NCBI GenBank assembly: GCA_041653935.1
Contig: JBAZEO010000001.1
Coordinates: forward strand, 868,001 to 932,000
DNA from: JAYEHL01 sp041653935
GTDB lineage: Bacteria > Chloroflexota > Dehalococcoidia > E44-bin15
Direction of reading: 5' to 3'
Length of the DNA stretch: 64,000 nucleotides
The position numbers were made by a program, and so were the translations under genes. The notes beneath the pieces were generated by a model. The model had not been told where the DNA came from. It ran no database searches and was given only the letters and a program-made list of their open reading frames with translations. Of this stretch, positions 7,718 through 17,043 are shown piece by piece. Position 1 is the stretch's first letter, and each line of letters begins with the position of its first letter.

Positions 7718-9268
7718 TTAAACTTGCTTTGTAAAAATAATATGTTTAACCCAGTTATCAGAAGGCTTTGGAAAATCGGTGCGGAAGTGGGCGCCACGGC
7801 TCTCCTCCCTGATAAGCGCCGCCTCCGCCATGATACGCCCCGCCAGCACCAGATTAGCAAGCTCGTACGCCGGACGGTCCGTCGGCTCCTTCATCGATTT
7901 GTGCCATGCGGCCAGCACCGAAACTACCCGCTCCAATTCCTTACCTGAGCGTACGATGCCGACGCCGTCCCACATTAGAGCCTGGAACTTGGACAGACTT
8001 ACCGGAGGAGCATCACCAGCCTTTTTCCCTTTGCTCAACGAATAACGCTCCTCTTTCGCCGCCTGCGGGACGCCATTACCTTCCTGTACCCGCTGCACGA
8101 TGCGCTTGGCGAAGACAACGACCTCGAGCAATGAGTTGGAGGCCAGACGGTTGGCCCCATGCACGCCCGTGCTCGCCACCTCGCCGCAGGCGAACAGCCC
8201 GGTTATATTGGTCTCGCCCCAGGTATTCGTTTTCACGCCGCCCATCATGTAGTGCGCTGCCGGCGATACGGGTATCAGCGACTTGGTGATATCAATACCA
8301 TTGACGTAGCAGTAACGGAAGATATGCGGGAAGCGCGCCGTAACCTTGAGCGGATTGATATGCGTGACGTCGAGGTAAACATTATCGCTGCCTGTTTTTT
8401 TCATCTCGGCGACGATGCTGCGCGCCACCACATCACGCGGCGCAAGCTCTCCCTTTGACGCGTAATCGAACATGAAACGCCGCCCCTCCTTGTTCCGCAA
8501 TATGCCGCCCTCTCCCCTGACCGATTCGGAAATGAGGAAAGGCTCTACCCCGGGTAAACGCAGCGCGGTAGGATGGAACTGAAAAAACTCCATATCGGTT
8601 ATCTCCGCGCCGGCGTTGTAGGCCAGCGCGATGCCGTCGCAGGTAGCAACGTCAGGATTGGTAGTAAAGTTAAAAAGTTTGCCTCCCCCACCCGTAGCCA
8701 GGATAACAGCGCGGCAGCTAAACTCTTGCCTCATGCCGGTGCGTAGATCGAGTGCCTTGACCCCCTGAGCGGCGCCGTCATTGACGATGATCTCGGTGAC
8801 CAGGCAATGCTCCAGGATGACTACATTAGCCAGTAAGGCCATGCGGCTCAGCGCCGTCTCGATATTCTCGCCAGTGGCATCCCCGCCGGAGTGCAGGATG
8901 CGCGGCACGCTGTGCGCCGCCTCCCTTGTCAGAGCAACCTCGCCGTCCATAGTATCAAAATGAACGCCAAAATTTACCAGGTCCGCAATACGGTCGGGCG
9001 CCTCGTCGACGAGAATACGAACCGCCTCCTCGTTGCACAGGCCGGCGCCCGCAGCGATAGTATCCTTAAAGTGCAACTCAGGCGAATCCTTCACGCCAAT
9101 GGCGGCGGCGATGCCGCCCTGAGCATGCTTTGTATTGCATTCGTCGATGCCGCCCTTGGTCAGGACCAGCACGCTGCCATGCGGCTTGGCCAGCAATGCC
9201 GTGTATAATCCGGCGATGCCGCTGCCGACAATAATATAATCGTAGATATCCGCCTTTACAGCTTTCAC
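7718..9268 (-). CDS. nadB: L-aspartate oxidase
   Basis: This FAD enzyme oxidises L-aspartate to iminoaspartate, using fumarate or oxygen as acceptor; in an anaerobe fumarate is likely. The 516-aa protein has the Rossmann motif GSGIAGLYTALLA near the N-terminus, HAQGGIAAA, the FFQFHPTAL block near residue 235, and GEVASTGVHGANRLASNSLLE near residue 365. It starts with GTG, overlapping the nadA stop by one base (TAGTG), so translation is coupled to nadA, whose product uses iminoaspartate directly. Confidence 0.96.
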   Translation of the reverse strand: MKAVKADIYDYIIVGSGIAGLYTALLAKPHGSVLVLTKGGIDECNTKHAQGGIAAAIGVKDSPELHFKDTIAAGAGLCNEEAVRILVDEAPDRIADLVNFGVHFDTMDGEVALTREAAHSVPRILHSGGDATGENIETALSRMALLANVVILEHCLVTEIIVNDGAAQGVKALDLRTGMRQEFSCRAVILATGGGGKLFNFTTNPDVATCDGIALAYNAGAEITDMEFFQFHPTALRLPGVEPFLISESVRGEGGILRNKEGRRFMFDYASKGELAPRDVVARSIVAEMKKTGSDNVYLDVTHINPLKVTARFPHIFRYCYVNGIDITKSLIPVSPAAHYMMGGVKTNTWGETNITGLFACGEVASTGVHGANRLASNSLLEVVVFAKRIVQRVQEGNGVPQAAKEERYSLSKGKKAGDAPPVSLSKFQALMWDGVGIVRSGKELERVVSVLAAWHKSMKEPTDRPAYELANLVLAGRIMAEAALIREESRGAHFRTDFPKPSDNWVKHIIFTKQV

Positions 9269-10251
9269 TATTTCACCTTCAACATTCTATCCAGCGCGCG
9301 TTTGGCCTTCAATCTAACCTTTTCTGGAACTGTTATGGAGTTCCGCATCTCCTCCATTGTACGAACGACACTCGCGAGCGTCGTTTTCTTCATATTAGGA
9401 CAGACCAAGCCTTCCGTGAGCAGATGAAATTCCTTACCGGGGTTCTCCTTGCCCAGACGATGCAGCAGGCCGCTCTCCGTGCCGATAACAAAGACTCGAT
9501 CCTTACTCTCGCCAACATAGCGTAGCATCTGCGATGTGCTCATGGCCGCATCCGCCTTATCGACGACATCCGGCCTGCACTCCGGATGCACCAGCACCAC
9601 GCAGCCGGGATAGTGCTCCCTGGCCAGATCAATGTGACGGGGAATCACCCGCTGATGCGGAGTGCAGAAACCCGGGTAGAGTATCATTTTCTTGTCAGTG
9701 CTTCTCGATATGAAATGCCCCAGGTTCTGATCCGGGACAAAGAGTATCTCTTTCTGCGACAACGACTGCACGACCTGCACCCCGTTGGCCGATGTGCAGC
9801 ATATGTCGCTCAGCGCCTTGACCGCCGCCGACGAATTTATATAGCAGACAACCGCAGCTTCGGGATACCTTTGCTTCCATTCCAGAAGGTCACCCTCGGT
9901 GATCATGTCCGCCATGGGGCATCCCGCCTCGGCCTCCGTCAACAGCACTGTACGCTTAGGATTCAAGATATACGCGCTCTCCGCCATGAAATGCACCCCG
10001 GCAAAGACGATGACATCGGCATCGACAGTCGTGCACTTTCGCGCCAGCTCGAGGGAATCGCCGGTGAAATCGGCGATGTCCTGCACCTCGGGGCGCTGGT
10101 AGTTATGCGCCACGATCACCGCATTGAGCGATTTCTTCAGCTCAACGATGCGACTGCTGAGACGATCGAAATCTTCAGGTTTAGTTTTCATTTCAGTGAT
10201 TCCCGACTCGACTATCATAACAGAATCGGCAATTGGCATAAACGTCGGCAA
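9268..10251 (-). CDS. nadA: Quinolinate synthase A
   Basis: This enzyme condenses iminoaspartate with dihydroxyacetone phosphate to quinolinate, using an oxygen-sensitive [4Fe-4S] cluster. Three conserved cysteine contexts are visible: the CC of SDICCTSANG, HPECRPD and GLVCPNMK. The IVAHNYQRPE and GDSLELA motifs mark the N-terminal domain. The start is uncertain. The TTG at 10251 follows the miaB stop by one base, while an ATG 20 codons later (MKTKPED) also fits the family's length. There are 327 aa from the longer start. Confidence 0.94.
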   Translation of the reverse strand: MPTFMPIADSVMIVESGITEMKTKPEDFDRLSSRIVELKKSLNAVIVAHNYQRPEVQDIADFTGDSLELARKCTTVDADVIVFAGVHFMAESAYILNPKRTVLLTEAEAGCPMADMITEGDLLEWKQRYPEAAVVCYINSSAAVKALSDICCTSANGVQVVQSLSQKEILFVPDQNLGHFISRSTDKKMILYPGFCTPHQRVIPRHIDLAREHYPGCVVLVHPECRPDVVDKADAAMSTSQMLRYVGESKDRVFVIGTESGLLHRLGKENPGKEFHLLTEGLVCPNMKKTTLASVVRTMEEMRNSITVPEKVRLKAKRALDRMLKVK

Positions 10252-10252
10252 A

Positions 10253-11551
10253 TTAAGGTGCCCAATTTCCTACGTCTCCGCGTTTCAACCCTCGATTGCC
10301 CCCCTGCAGCGACCACGCACTAGCACTTTCGATACGGATATCGACGAGCTGACCGAAGCGATCGACTGTATCAGTAAAGAAAACTAGTTTGTCCGTGCGG
10401 GTGCGCCCCCACCACTTGCCTTTCTTCCTGCCCTCGACCAGCACTTCAACCGTACGCCCCATAAGCTCGCTGTTTATCTCACTAACGATTTGTTCCTGAA
10501 GCGACTCCAGTTCCTTGCGGCGTTTCACCTTAACGGACGCTGGAACATCATCCTTGAGATCGCGAGAAGCCATCGTGCCCGCACGCGGCGAGTAGCAGGC
10601 GATATGCACCGTATCGAAGCGGATGTCTTCGATCATCCTGCGCGACTGCTCATACTGTTCTTCGCTCTCGCCGGGGAAACCGACGATGACATCGGTGCTC
10701 AACGCTACGTCCGGCACAGCGCTACGGATGCGCTCGACCAGGTTGCGGTACTGCGCATTGGTATATCCGCGGTGCATAGACTTGAGGATGCCATCATCGC
10801 CCGCCTGGAACGGCAGGCTTATACTCTTGCACACCTTATCCAACCGAGCGATGGCTTCGATAAGCTGATCGCTCATATCCTTGGGATGCGAGGTCAGGAA
10901 ACGGATGCGCGCCAGGCCAGCGATTCGGTTCAACTCCTCCAGTAAATCGGATAGCGTAGGGCTGCCTGCCAGTCCGTGTCCGTACGAATCCACGTTCTGC
11001 CCCAGCAGCACGACCTCCCTGGCGCCGTCCGCGACAACCGACTCGACTTCGGCAACGATATCCGCCAGCGGACGGCTGACCTCCCTGCCGCGGCGGTAAG
11101 GCACAATGCAATACGAACAAAAATTATTGCACCCATGCATTATGTTAATAAGTGAGCTGATATTGGCTTTAATTGGAAGATTTTGCGCCGCCGCGCTCGA
11201 CTTTATTAATCCCCGACCCTGCAGATACTCCGACAGCCTTCCAACATCCTGCGGCCCGAAGAATACATCGACGCGAGGAAAGCGATTCTGCAAGCCATCG
11301 ATATTCGCATCGACGATGCAGCCGGTGACTGCTAATACTTTGTCGGCATCGAGTCGTCTCAGCGCATCGATCTTGTTAGTCACTTTGCTCTCGGCGCTCT
11401 GCCGCACCACGCAGCTGTTGAGCACGACTATATCGGCGTCATCGACCTTCGCCGTCGGGCGATAGCCGTACTGCTCCATGCATGAAGCGATATTCTCGGA
11501 ATCCGCCTTATTCATCTGACAGCCGATTGTCCAAATGTGATAACGAGGCAT
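10253..11551 (-). CDS. miaB: tRNA-2-methylthio-N6-dimethylallyladenosine synthase
   Basis: This radical-SAM methylthiotransferase modifies A37 of tRNAs that read UNN codons. N-terminal cluster ligands Cys11, Cys47 and Cys78, the radical-SAM triad CNNFCSYC (141/145/148), and a C-terminal TRAM-like domain (about 370-432) are all present in 432 aa. The subgroup could also be another methylthiotransferase, but the GCQMN start and TRAM order fit MiaB. It leads the nad operon. Both MiaB and NadA are Fe-S enzymes, but pathway linkage is not evident. Confidence 0.92.
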   Translation of the reverse strand: MPRYHIWTIGCQMNKADSENIASCMEQYGYRPTAKVDDADIVVLNSCVVRQSAESKVTNKIDALRRLDADKVLAVTGCIVDANIDGLQNRFPRVDVFFGPQDVGRLSEYLQGRGLIKSSAAAQNLPIKANISSLINIMHGCNNFCSYCIVPYRRGREVSRPLADIVAEVESVVADGAREVVLLGQNVDSYGHGLAGSPTLSDLLEELNRIAGLARIRFLTSHPKDMSDQLIEAIARLDKVCKSISLPFQAGDDGILKSMHRGYTNAQYRNLVERIRSAVPDVALSTDVIVGFPGESEEQYEQSRRMIEDIRFDTVHIACYSPRAGTMASRDLKDDVPASVKVKRRKELESLQEQIVSEINSELMGRTVEVLVEGRKKGKWWGRTRTDKLVFFTDTVDRFGQLVDIRIESASAWSLQGGNRGLKRGDVGNWAP

Positions 11552-11597
11552 GAAGACTCCTTAACGCAGGGACATCACGAATGACATCCTATGAAGA

Positions 11598-11606
11598 ATT
11601 ATAACA
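11598..11606 (-). promoter_or_regulatory. Extended -10 promoter for the miaB-nad operon
   Basis: On the minus strand TGT-TATAAT forms an extended -10 (TGnTATAAT) about 47 bases upstream of the miaB start. No convincing -35 hexamer lies at the right distance, as is common for extended -10 promoters. Confidence 0.45.
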
Positions 11607-11687
11607 CGGGCGTATGGCAACGCCCCTACACGATGGCAAAATGATAGAAAACGTCTGGATTGCCCGATCAAGTCGGACAATGACAAT

Positions 11688-11827
11688 TTGAAAAAGAGGT
11701 GAGGGAGAAGCTCCTTCCGGGGGAACTGGGGGTGTCCCCCAGCTTTTCAAAGTCCCCCAACGTCTGGGGGACTACCAGGGGGTTCGGTTATTGTTTCCCC
11801 ATTTCAAGGGGGATAGCAGGGGGTTGA
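11688..11827 (+). repeat. Multi-hairpin dispersed repeat, full-length form
   Basis: This 140-bp copy runs from TTGAAAAAGAGGTGAGG to GGGGGTTGA. It has the extra module TTCGGTTATTGTTTCCCC..AAGGGGGA that the shorter copies near ubiE lack. Hairpins include CTGGGGGTGTCCCCCAG and AGTCCCCCAACGTCTGGGGGACT. It fills most of the 299-bp space between miaB and the next gene. Confidence 0.88.
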
Positions 11828-11850
11828 CCAACATCTAACCAGAGTCCTCT

Positions 11851-12348
11851 TTAACCGACCTTTGCGAAAGCCACCACATAGTTATGCCCGTGAATCTTGG
11901 CGCACTTCGGGCAAGTGGTGTAATAGAAGTAATACCTTGAGGCCTTTTTGCCCTGCTCGGCCAGATATTTGTCCATTTCCTTGACCCACTTCGGCACGGC
12001 ATTATATGGCCCATCGAAGACTTTGCTTATGAATGTACCCGACAGTTTCACATTCTTTGCGCCAGGGACTTCTTTGGTAACAGCCACGTAGAGCTCGCCC
12101 TTCCAGGGACTTGGATCATAGGCCAGACACATAAAATCCTTTAGCTCCGGCGCGGCACCGGCATCCTGCGCCATCTTCCACATCCGGCCCATAGCCTTCG
12201 CGATCATCGGCGGGAAAGGCATGTGCATGAACTCGGGTATGGACTCTACGATAAAAAACTTGTCCTTCCACACATGCGTCTTGCCTTCCCACGGCGCCGG
12301 ATCGAATTTGGGGCAACAAACCTGTCCTTGAGTGTGATTATGTGTCAT
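11851..12348 (-). CDS. GyrI-like small-molecule-binding family protein with Cys motifs
   Basis: This 165-aa protein resembles a conserved family often annotated only as hydrolase and related to GyrI/SOUL-like effector-binding folds. Two cysteine clusters frame the protein: CCPKFDPAPWEGK near residue 11 and TTCPKCAKIHGHNY near the C-terminus, which could bind a metal together. The start at 12348 is chosen for GGAG about nine bases upstream; the frame extends 20 codons further without a good ribosome site. No catalytic residues can be assigned and the role is unknown. Confidence 0.65.
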   Translation of the reverse strand: MTHNHTQGQVCCPKFDPAPWEGKTHVWKDKFFIVESIPEFMHMPFPPMIAKAMGRMWKMAQDAGAAPELKDFMCLAYDPSPWKGELYVAVTKEVPGAKNVKLSGTFISKVFDGPYNAVPKWVKEMDKYLAEQGKKASRYYFYYTTCPKCAKIHGHNYVVAFAKVG

Positions 12349-12474
12349 AGGCTTAACTCCTGGAATGGCGGCGTATCTTTGAAAAATCCGAGCAGAAATT
12401 GCGAACAACTGACTCGCCGGGCTTCTCCGCTCCCGACAAACTTCATGCCAGACAAGCAGGCATGCCGCAAAAAA

Positions 12475-13005
12475 TTATTTAACCTCAAAAGGAATAACGC
12501 CAACTAATACATCATCGATGTAGAATTTTTTCTCATACCTTCCCACTTGCAAATCTAATCCTTCACATCCCATAACATTGCCCTGGCCATCCATAGCAAC
12601 AGGCCATACAGCTTTGGGTTCTATATAGATTTTTGTATTTACATCGTATAGCGCCATCGCAAAACTACCGGAAGGAATAGTTTTTTTACGGGTTATACTG
12701 GTACAGAATTGATCTTTCCCTATGGTGAAAACCGAGGTTTCTGTTGGCATCCCGTTTGGCCACGCAATCTCAGTTCCTATAGGCAACACAGCAAGGTACA
12801 ATTCAGAAAGATATTCATTATATTTTGCTTGATCCGGCTGTTCCGATAGATTCAGCCCGGTTGTATCCGCCGTTGCTGCAATTGATGGAGATGGAGTTGG
12901 CGTCTGTCCGCCAGAAGTCTCTTTCTTCCCGCAGCCAATAGCGGGTATCATGACAGCAATTACCAGAATCACTAAGAGCCACTTAAATACTTTTACATAC
13001 TTCAT
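12475..13005 (-). CDS. Small lipoprotein of unknown function
   Basis: The 176-aa product starts with a basic and hydrophobic signal segment (MKYVKVFKWLLVILVIAVM) ending in a lipobox AIGC at about residues 21-24, so it should be lipid-anchored outside the membrane. A Ser/Thr/Pro linker follows, then a compact beta-rich domain with Cys residues near 100 and 146. I do not recognise the domain. The ATG at 13005 is preferred over an earlier in-frame start because the signal peptide begins there. It lies downstream of tRNA-Ser on the same strand. Confidence 0.7.
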   Translation of the reverse strand: MKYVKVFKWLLVILVIAVMIPAIGCGKKETSGGQTPTPSPSIAATADTTGLNLSEQPDQAKYNEYLSELYLAVLPIGTEIAWPNGMPTETSVFTIGKDQFCTSITRKKTIPSGSFAMALYDVNTKIYIEPKAVWPVAMDGQGNVMGCEGLDLQVGRYEKKFYIDDVLVGVIPFEVK

Positions 13006-13303
13006 ATACAATCTACTTTCTCCATCAATCATCGAAGCGGTTTCAATGCGAATATACTAAGATTCGTTATGTTAATTGTCAACATTAGCATTAATTATGG
13101 TATCTGAGTAGGCTCCGGTATCGATGTTGGTGTCAGAGCGGAAGGTGTTCTTGATAACCACACCCGCCGCTTTAGCAATTTCCTGCCCCATAAAGCCTGC
13201 ATCCGGCGTCCCGATTCGCGGAACAAAGGTAAAAAATGATTTTGAACCTAAAGTCGGCTGCCTAGCCCTCGCATAGGACAAACCAATAAAGGCATTTTCC
13301 AAG

Positions 13304-13396
13304 TGGCGGAGGGAGAGGGATTCGAACCCTCGACCCCGGTTTACCCAGGGTAACCGCTTAGCAGGCGGCCGCACTAGACCACTATGCGATCCCTCC
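13304..13396 (-). tRNA. tRNA-Ser(GCT)
   Basis: On the minus strand a 7-bp acceptor stem GGAGGGA/TCCCTCC encloses a D-arm, the anticodon loop CTGCTAA (anticodon GCT, complement at 13360-13362), a long variable arm typical of class II tRNAs, and a T-loop GGTTCGAATCC. The discriminator G and CCA are encoded. It decodes AGC/AGU serine codons. Confidence 0.95.
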
Positions 13397-13442
13397 CAGC
13401 GTTCAACAATATAACACAATATATGTAGCTTTTTCAACGATA

Positions 13443-13471
13443 TTGCCTTGCAAACTACCCTATGTTATACT
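13443..13471 (+). promoter_or_regulatory. Promoter of the rpsB operon
   Basis: TTGCCT and TATACT are separated by 17 bp. The start point would be near 13478, about 40 bases upstream of the rpsB ATG. It lies just beyond the divergent tRNA-Ser gene. Confidence 0.6.
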
Positions 13472-13516
13472 ATGCTCTGCTGTTGTGCACATATAGAATC
13501 GTCACGAAGGGGGAGC

Positions 13517-14449
13517 ATGGAAGAACAGAGAATTGAGGAGAAGCCTGTGGTAAAGGCTGAACCTGAAGAGGTATCGATTAAATCGCTCTTAGCCGCAGGT
13601 GCCCATTTCGGTCATCAAACGAGCCGATGGAACCCGCGAATGGAAAAATATATATTCACGGCCAGAAATGGTATCCATATAATCGACCTCGAGCAGACCG
13701 CAACGCTTCTACAAAAAGCTGGTGATTTCATTAAAGACCTCGTCGCCAAGGGCGAAGATATTATTTTCGTAGGGACCAAGAAACAGGCGAAGGAATCCAT
13801 CGAGGAGGAAGCCAAACGTTGTGGCATGCCCTATGTGAACCAGCGCTGGCTCGGCGGCATGCTTACAAACTTCGACACGATCCAATCCAGAATAGACTAC
13901 ATGGTACGTCTGGAAGATCAGAAGGCGCGCGGCCAGTTCGAGGTTTTACCTAAGAAAGAGGCCCTCAAACTCAATAAAGAGATTGATCGACTCAACCGTC
14001 AGATGGGTGGATTCAAAGAGATGACCAAGTTCCCTGGGGCTGTCTTCATCATCGACCCTGCCAAAGAGCGGATAGCAGTTACCGAGGCACGGCGTATGGG
14101 AGTGCCCATAGTCGCAGCAGTGGACACCAACTGTAATCCTGACGAAATTGATTACGCCATACCGGCCAACGACGACGCCGTCAGGGCCGTAAGACTCATA
14201 TGCAGTTGCATAGCAAGCGCAGTTCTCGAAGGACGCCAGGCCCGCGAGATGGCCGCCATGGTCTATGAAGAAGAGTCGGTTCACGAAGTGCTGACGTTTA
14301 CACCGGAGGGCGGCTTCGGCACGGCAAGCGAGATGGCCGCCGCAAGCAAAGCTGCAGAAGCAGAGGCCGCCGCTAAAGCTGCAATTCCTGAGGCTGAGCC
14401 TGCACAGGTAAAGCCTGCAGAAACTGAAACTAAAAAAGAGGGCGTATAG
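13517..14449 (+). CDS. rpsB: Ribosomal protein S2
   Basis: This is a 310-aa small-subunit protein. The S2 core spans about residues 22-245, with GAHFGHQTSRWNP, FVGTKKQA, QRWLGGMLTNF, PGAVFIIDP and VAAVDTNCNPDEIDY. The remaining residues form an Ala/Glu/Pro/Lys-rich tail absent from shorter homologues. A short acidic N-terminal extension precedes the core. The ATG at 13517 has an AAGGGGGAG ribosome site immediately upstream; the frame opens further back but crosses the promoter. It is first gene of the translation/isoprenoid operon. Confidence 0.97.
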   Translation: MEEQRIEEKPVVKAEPEEVSIKSLLAAGAHFGHQTSRWNPRMEKYIFTARNGIHIIDLEQTATLLQKAGDFIKDLVAKGEDIIFVGTKKQAKESIEEEAKRCGMPYVNQRWLGGMLTNFDTIQSRIDYMVRLEDQKARGQFEVLPKKEALKLNKEIDRLNRQMGGFKEMTKFPGAVFIIDPAKERIAVTEARRMGVPIVAAVDTNCNPDEIDYAIPANDDAVRAVRLICSCIASAVLEGRQAREMAAMVYEEESVHEVLTFTPEGGFGTASEMAAASKAAEAEAAAKAAIPEAEPAQVKPAETETKKEGV

Positions 14450-14503
14450 CTTCTTAAGCCAAATAACCCCAGATAATAACCCTTAGACGAAAGTCGAGAC
14501 GCA

Positions 14504-15025
14504 ATGACAAATAGTAACATCACAGCCGAGACTGTTAAAGAGCTCCGCAACTCAACGGGCGCCGGCATCATGGATTGCAAGCGCGCACTTCAGGAAGCCG
14601 GCGGCGATTTGAAGAAAGCCGCGGAGGTCCTGCAAAAACAGGGGTTTGTCAAGGCCGAAAAAAGGGCCCAGCGGGAAGCGAAAAACGGCCTAGTCGACGT
14701 ATATATCCATACAGGTGGCCGCATCGGCGCCTTAGTCGAGATAAACTGCGAGAGCGACTTTGTAGCACGCACTGAAGATTTCAAGGCGCTGGCCCATAAT
14801 ATAGCAATGCAGATAGCAGCCAGCGAGCCGCAATACGTTTGCGTCGACGACATACCGGAGAACCTCCGCGCGGAAGCGAATCCGGTTGAGGCATGCCTGC
14901 TCTCCCAGCCATTCATCCGGGACCCTCAGAGAAGCATTCAGGATGTTATCACCGAGGTCATAGCCAAGACCGGTGAAAATATAAAGATACGCAGATTCGC
15001 TCGCTTCGAACTGGGGAAAGGGTGA
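14504..15025 (+). CDS. tsf: Elongation factor Ts, short form
   Basis: This is the nucleotide exchange factor for EF-Tu. The N-terminal UBA-like domain with TGAGIMDCKRALQEAGGD and the ECESDFVAR-like motif INCESDFVAR are present. At 173 aa it has a reduced core compared with about 280-300 aa in Escherichia coli, as in Thermus-type and other short EF-Ts. It lies between rpsB and pyrH as in most bacteria. Confidence 0.96.
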   Translation: MTNSNITAETVKELRNSTGAGIMDCKRALQEAGGDLKKAAEVLQKQGFVKAEKRAQREAKNGLVDVYIHTGGRIGALVEINCESDFVARTEDFKALAHNIAMQIAASEPQYVCVDDIPENLRAEANPVEACLLSQPFIRDPQRSIQDVITEVIAKTGENIKIRRFARFELGKG

Positions 15026-15034
15026 ACTTAACGT

Positions 15035-15754
15035 ATGAAAAAAGCCCGGTACAAGCGTGTCCTGCTAAAGATAAGCGGGGCAGCACTAACTGGGGATAAA
15101 CAATACGGCATAGATTTCGCCGTTGCGTCAAGCCTCGCCCGCCAGATAAAGCAAGTAGTCGACATGGGTGTTGAAATGGGCATAGTGGTCGGCGGAGGGA
15201 ATATCTGGCGCGGCTCAACAGCTGCCGAGATGGGTATGGAACGCACAACCGCAGACTATGCCGGGATGCTGGCGACTCTCCTCAATGCCCTGGCGCTGCA
15301 GGATACCCTCGAAAAAGTCGGCGTGCCCACGCGCGTTCAAAGCGCTCTTCATGTGGAATCGGTATGTGAGCCGTTCATCCGGCGGCGGGCGATGCGCCAC
15401 CTCGAAAAAGGGCGCGTGGTCATCTTCGCATGCGGCTCCGGCAACCCCTATGTGACCACAGACACCGCTGCAGCACTACGAGCCTTCGAGATCGGCGCCG
15501 AGGTCCTGCTGATGGCAAAAAATGGAGTCGACGGAATATACAACGCCGATCCGCAAAAGAATCCCAAAGCCAAGAAATTCAATATCATCAGCTACGACAA
15601 GGCATTACAGTTGCGTCTTAAAGCTACTGACACCACCGCCATGTCATTGTGCATGGAGCAGAATCTGCCCATATTGGTATTCGACATAGACGCCCCGCAA
15701 AGCATCGTGCACGCAGTGCAGGGAGATATCATCGGCACTATAGTCAAAAACTAG
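15035..15754 (+). CDS. pyrH: Uridylate kinase
   Basis: This hexameric bacterial UMP kinase phosphorylates UMP to UDP. The 239-aa protein contains KISGAAL near the N-terminus, GGGNIWRG at about 51-58, the GNPYVTTDTAAALRA nucleotide-binding block and KNGVDGIYNADP. It is translated nine bases after tsf and ten bases before frr, within the conserved tsf-pyrH-frr block. Confidence 0.97.
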   Translation: MKKARYKRVLLKISGAALTGDKQYGIDFAVASSLARQIKQVVDMGVEMGIVVGGGNIWRGSTAAEMGMERTTADYAGMLATLLNALALQDTLEKVGVPTRVQSALHVESVCEPFIRRRAMRHLEKGRVVIFACGSGNPYVTTDTAAALRAFEIGAEVLLMAKNGVDGIYNADPQKNPKAKKFNIISYDKALQLRLKATDTTAMSLCMEQNLPILVFDIDAPQSIVHAVQGDIIGTIVKN

Positions 15755-15763
15755 AGGTGTACT

Positions 15764-16321
15764 ATGATAGATGAAGTATTATCAGAAGCAAAATCCCGCA
15801 TGGTCAAGAGCATAGAAGTCCTGCAGAGGGACCTCGCCGGAATACGCACCGGCCGTGCAACACCTATGATACTCGATAATATCAAGATAGATTACTACGG
15901 CACGCAAACGCCGCTGAAACAGATAGCGACGATATCAGCCCCGGAGGCGCGACTGCTTATTATTCAGCCGTGGGACAATGCTTCACTGGGAGATATCACC
16001 AAGGCTATACAGAAATCGGACCTCGGCCTCAACCCCAGCAGCGACGGACATATTATCAGGTTACCCATCCCGCCGCTGTCAGAGGAGCGCCGCAAGGAAC
16101 TGGTCAAGTCCGTACACAAGCGGGCGGAAGAAGGCAAGGTCGCGCTGAGGAACATCAGAAGAGACTCAATGGATATGCTAAAAGACTTGGAGAAGGAAAA
16201 AGAGATCTCCCAGGATGAACATAAGCGTGCTCAAAACAAGCTCCAGGAAATAACAGATGGTTTCATCGCCCAGATAGACCAGATAGCCAAGGACAAAGAG
16301 TCTGAGCTATTGGAGGTCTAG
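15764..16321 (+). CDS. frr: Ribosome recycling factor
   Basis: This 185-aa factor splits post-termination ribosomes with EF-G. Family motifs are visible: GRATPMILDNI near residue 29, the hinge and GDITKAIQKSDLGLNP near 73, then IPPLSEERRKELVK and RNIRRD in the long helical domain. Its TAG stop shares one base with the GTG start of uppS (TAGTG). Confidence 0.97.
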   Translation: MIDEVLSEAKSRMVKSIEVLQRDLAGIRTGRATPMILDNIKIDYYGTQTPLKQIATISAPEARLLIIQPWDNASLGDITKAIQKSDLGLNPSSDGHIIRLPIPPLSEERRKELVKSVHKRAEEGKVALRNIRRDSMDMLKDLEKEKEISQDEHKRAQNKLQEITDGFIAQIDQIAKDKESELLEV

Positions 16322-17043
16322 TGACCAAAACAAATACCAACCCTATCCCCAGCCACGTTGCTATCATCATGGATGGCAACGGACGATGGGCTAAAAAACG
16401 CAAATTGCCCCGTCTGGCCGGCCACAAAGCAGGGACAAATAATATTCACCGCATAATTAAATGTCTTGCCGATCATGGCGTAAAGTATGTCACTCTGTAT
16501 GTCTTCTCCACCGAGAACTGGAGTCGCCCCAGCCAGGAGGTTCGCGGGCTCATGCATCTGATAGAGGAAAGTATCGATAAAGAAATACAAAGCCTGCATG
16601 CAGACGGCGTAAGGCTTGTGCACATCGGCAGGAGCGACGGAGTTTCACTGCGGTTGCAGAATAAGGTGCGCAAGGCGATAGAACTTACGAAAAACAATAA
16701 AAAGCTCACCGTATGCATAGCTTTTAACTATGGCGGACGATCCGAGATCGTCAATGCGGTTAAGCGTATAATCCAGGACGGCATTAACCCCGAAGAGATA
16801 GACGAAACCATTGTATCAAAATATCTGTACACCTCAGACATTCCCGATCCCGATTTAATCATACGCACCGGCGGCGAGATGCGCATAAGCAATTTCCTTC
16901 TATGGCAAGCCGCCTATAGCGAATATTACATCACGCCCACCCTCTGGCCGGACTTCGAGCCGGAGGAGATAGAGCAGGCACTGGCCGATTTCAGCGATCG
17001 GGAGAGACGTTTCGGAGGGCTTAAGAATCGAGCTAAGTCTTGA
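16321..17043 (+). CDS. uppS: Isoprenyl (undecaprenyl) diphosphate synthase
   Basis: This cis-prenyltransferase makes the C55-type lipid carrier for cell-envelope polymers. IMDGNGRWAKKR carries the Mg-binding Asp, GHKAG the diphosphate contact, TLYVFSTENWSRP the central motif, and IRTGGEMRISNFLLWQ the C-terminal one. The 240-aa length is normal. The GTG start overlaps the frr stop by one base, and the stop overlaps the cdsA start. Confidence 0.95.
   Translation: MTKTNTNPIPSHVAIIMDGNGRWAKKRKLPRLAGHKAGTNNIHRIIKCLADHGVKYVTLYVFSTENWSRPSQEVRGLMHLIEESIDKEIQSLHADGVRLVHIGRSDGVSLRLQNKVRKAIELTKNNKKLTVCIAFNYGGRSEIVNAVKRIIQDGINPEEIDETIVSKYLYTSDIPDPDLIIRTGGEMRISNFLLWQAAYSEYYITPTLWPDFEPEEIEQALADFSDRERRFGGLKNRAKS

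Noticed and set aside
13072..13437. 121-aa minus-strand reading frame
   Set aside because: It runs across tRNA-Ser(GCT) and has no recognisable domain or ribosome site. It is a chance frame.
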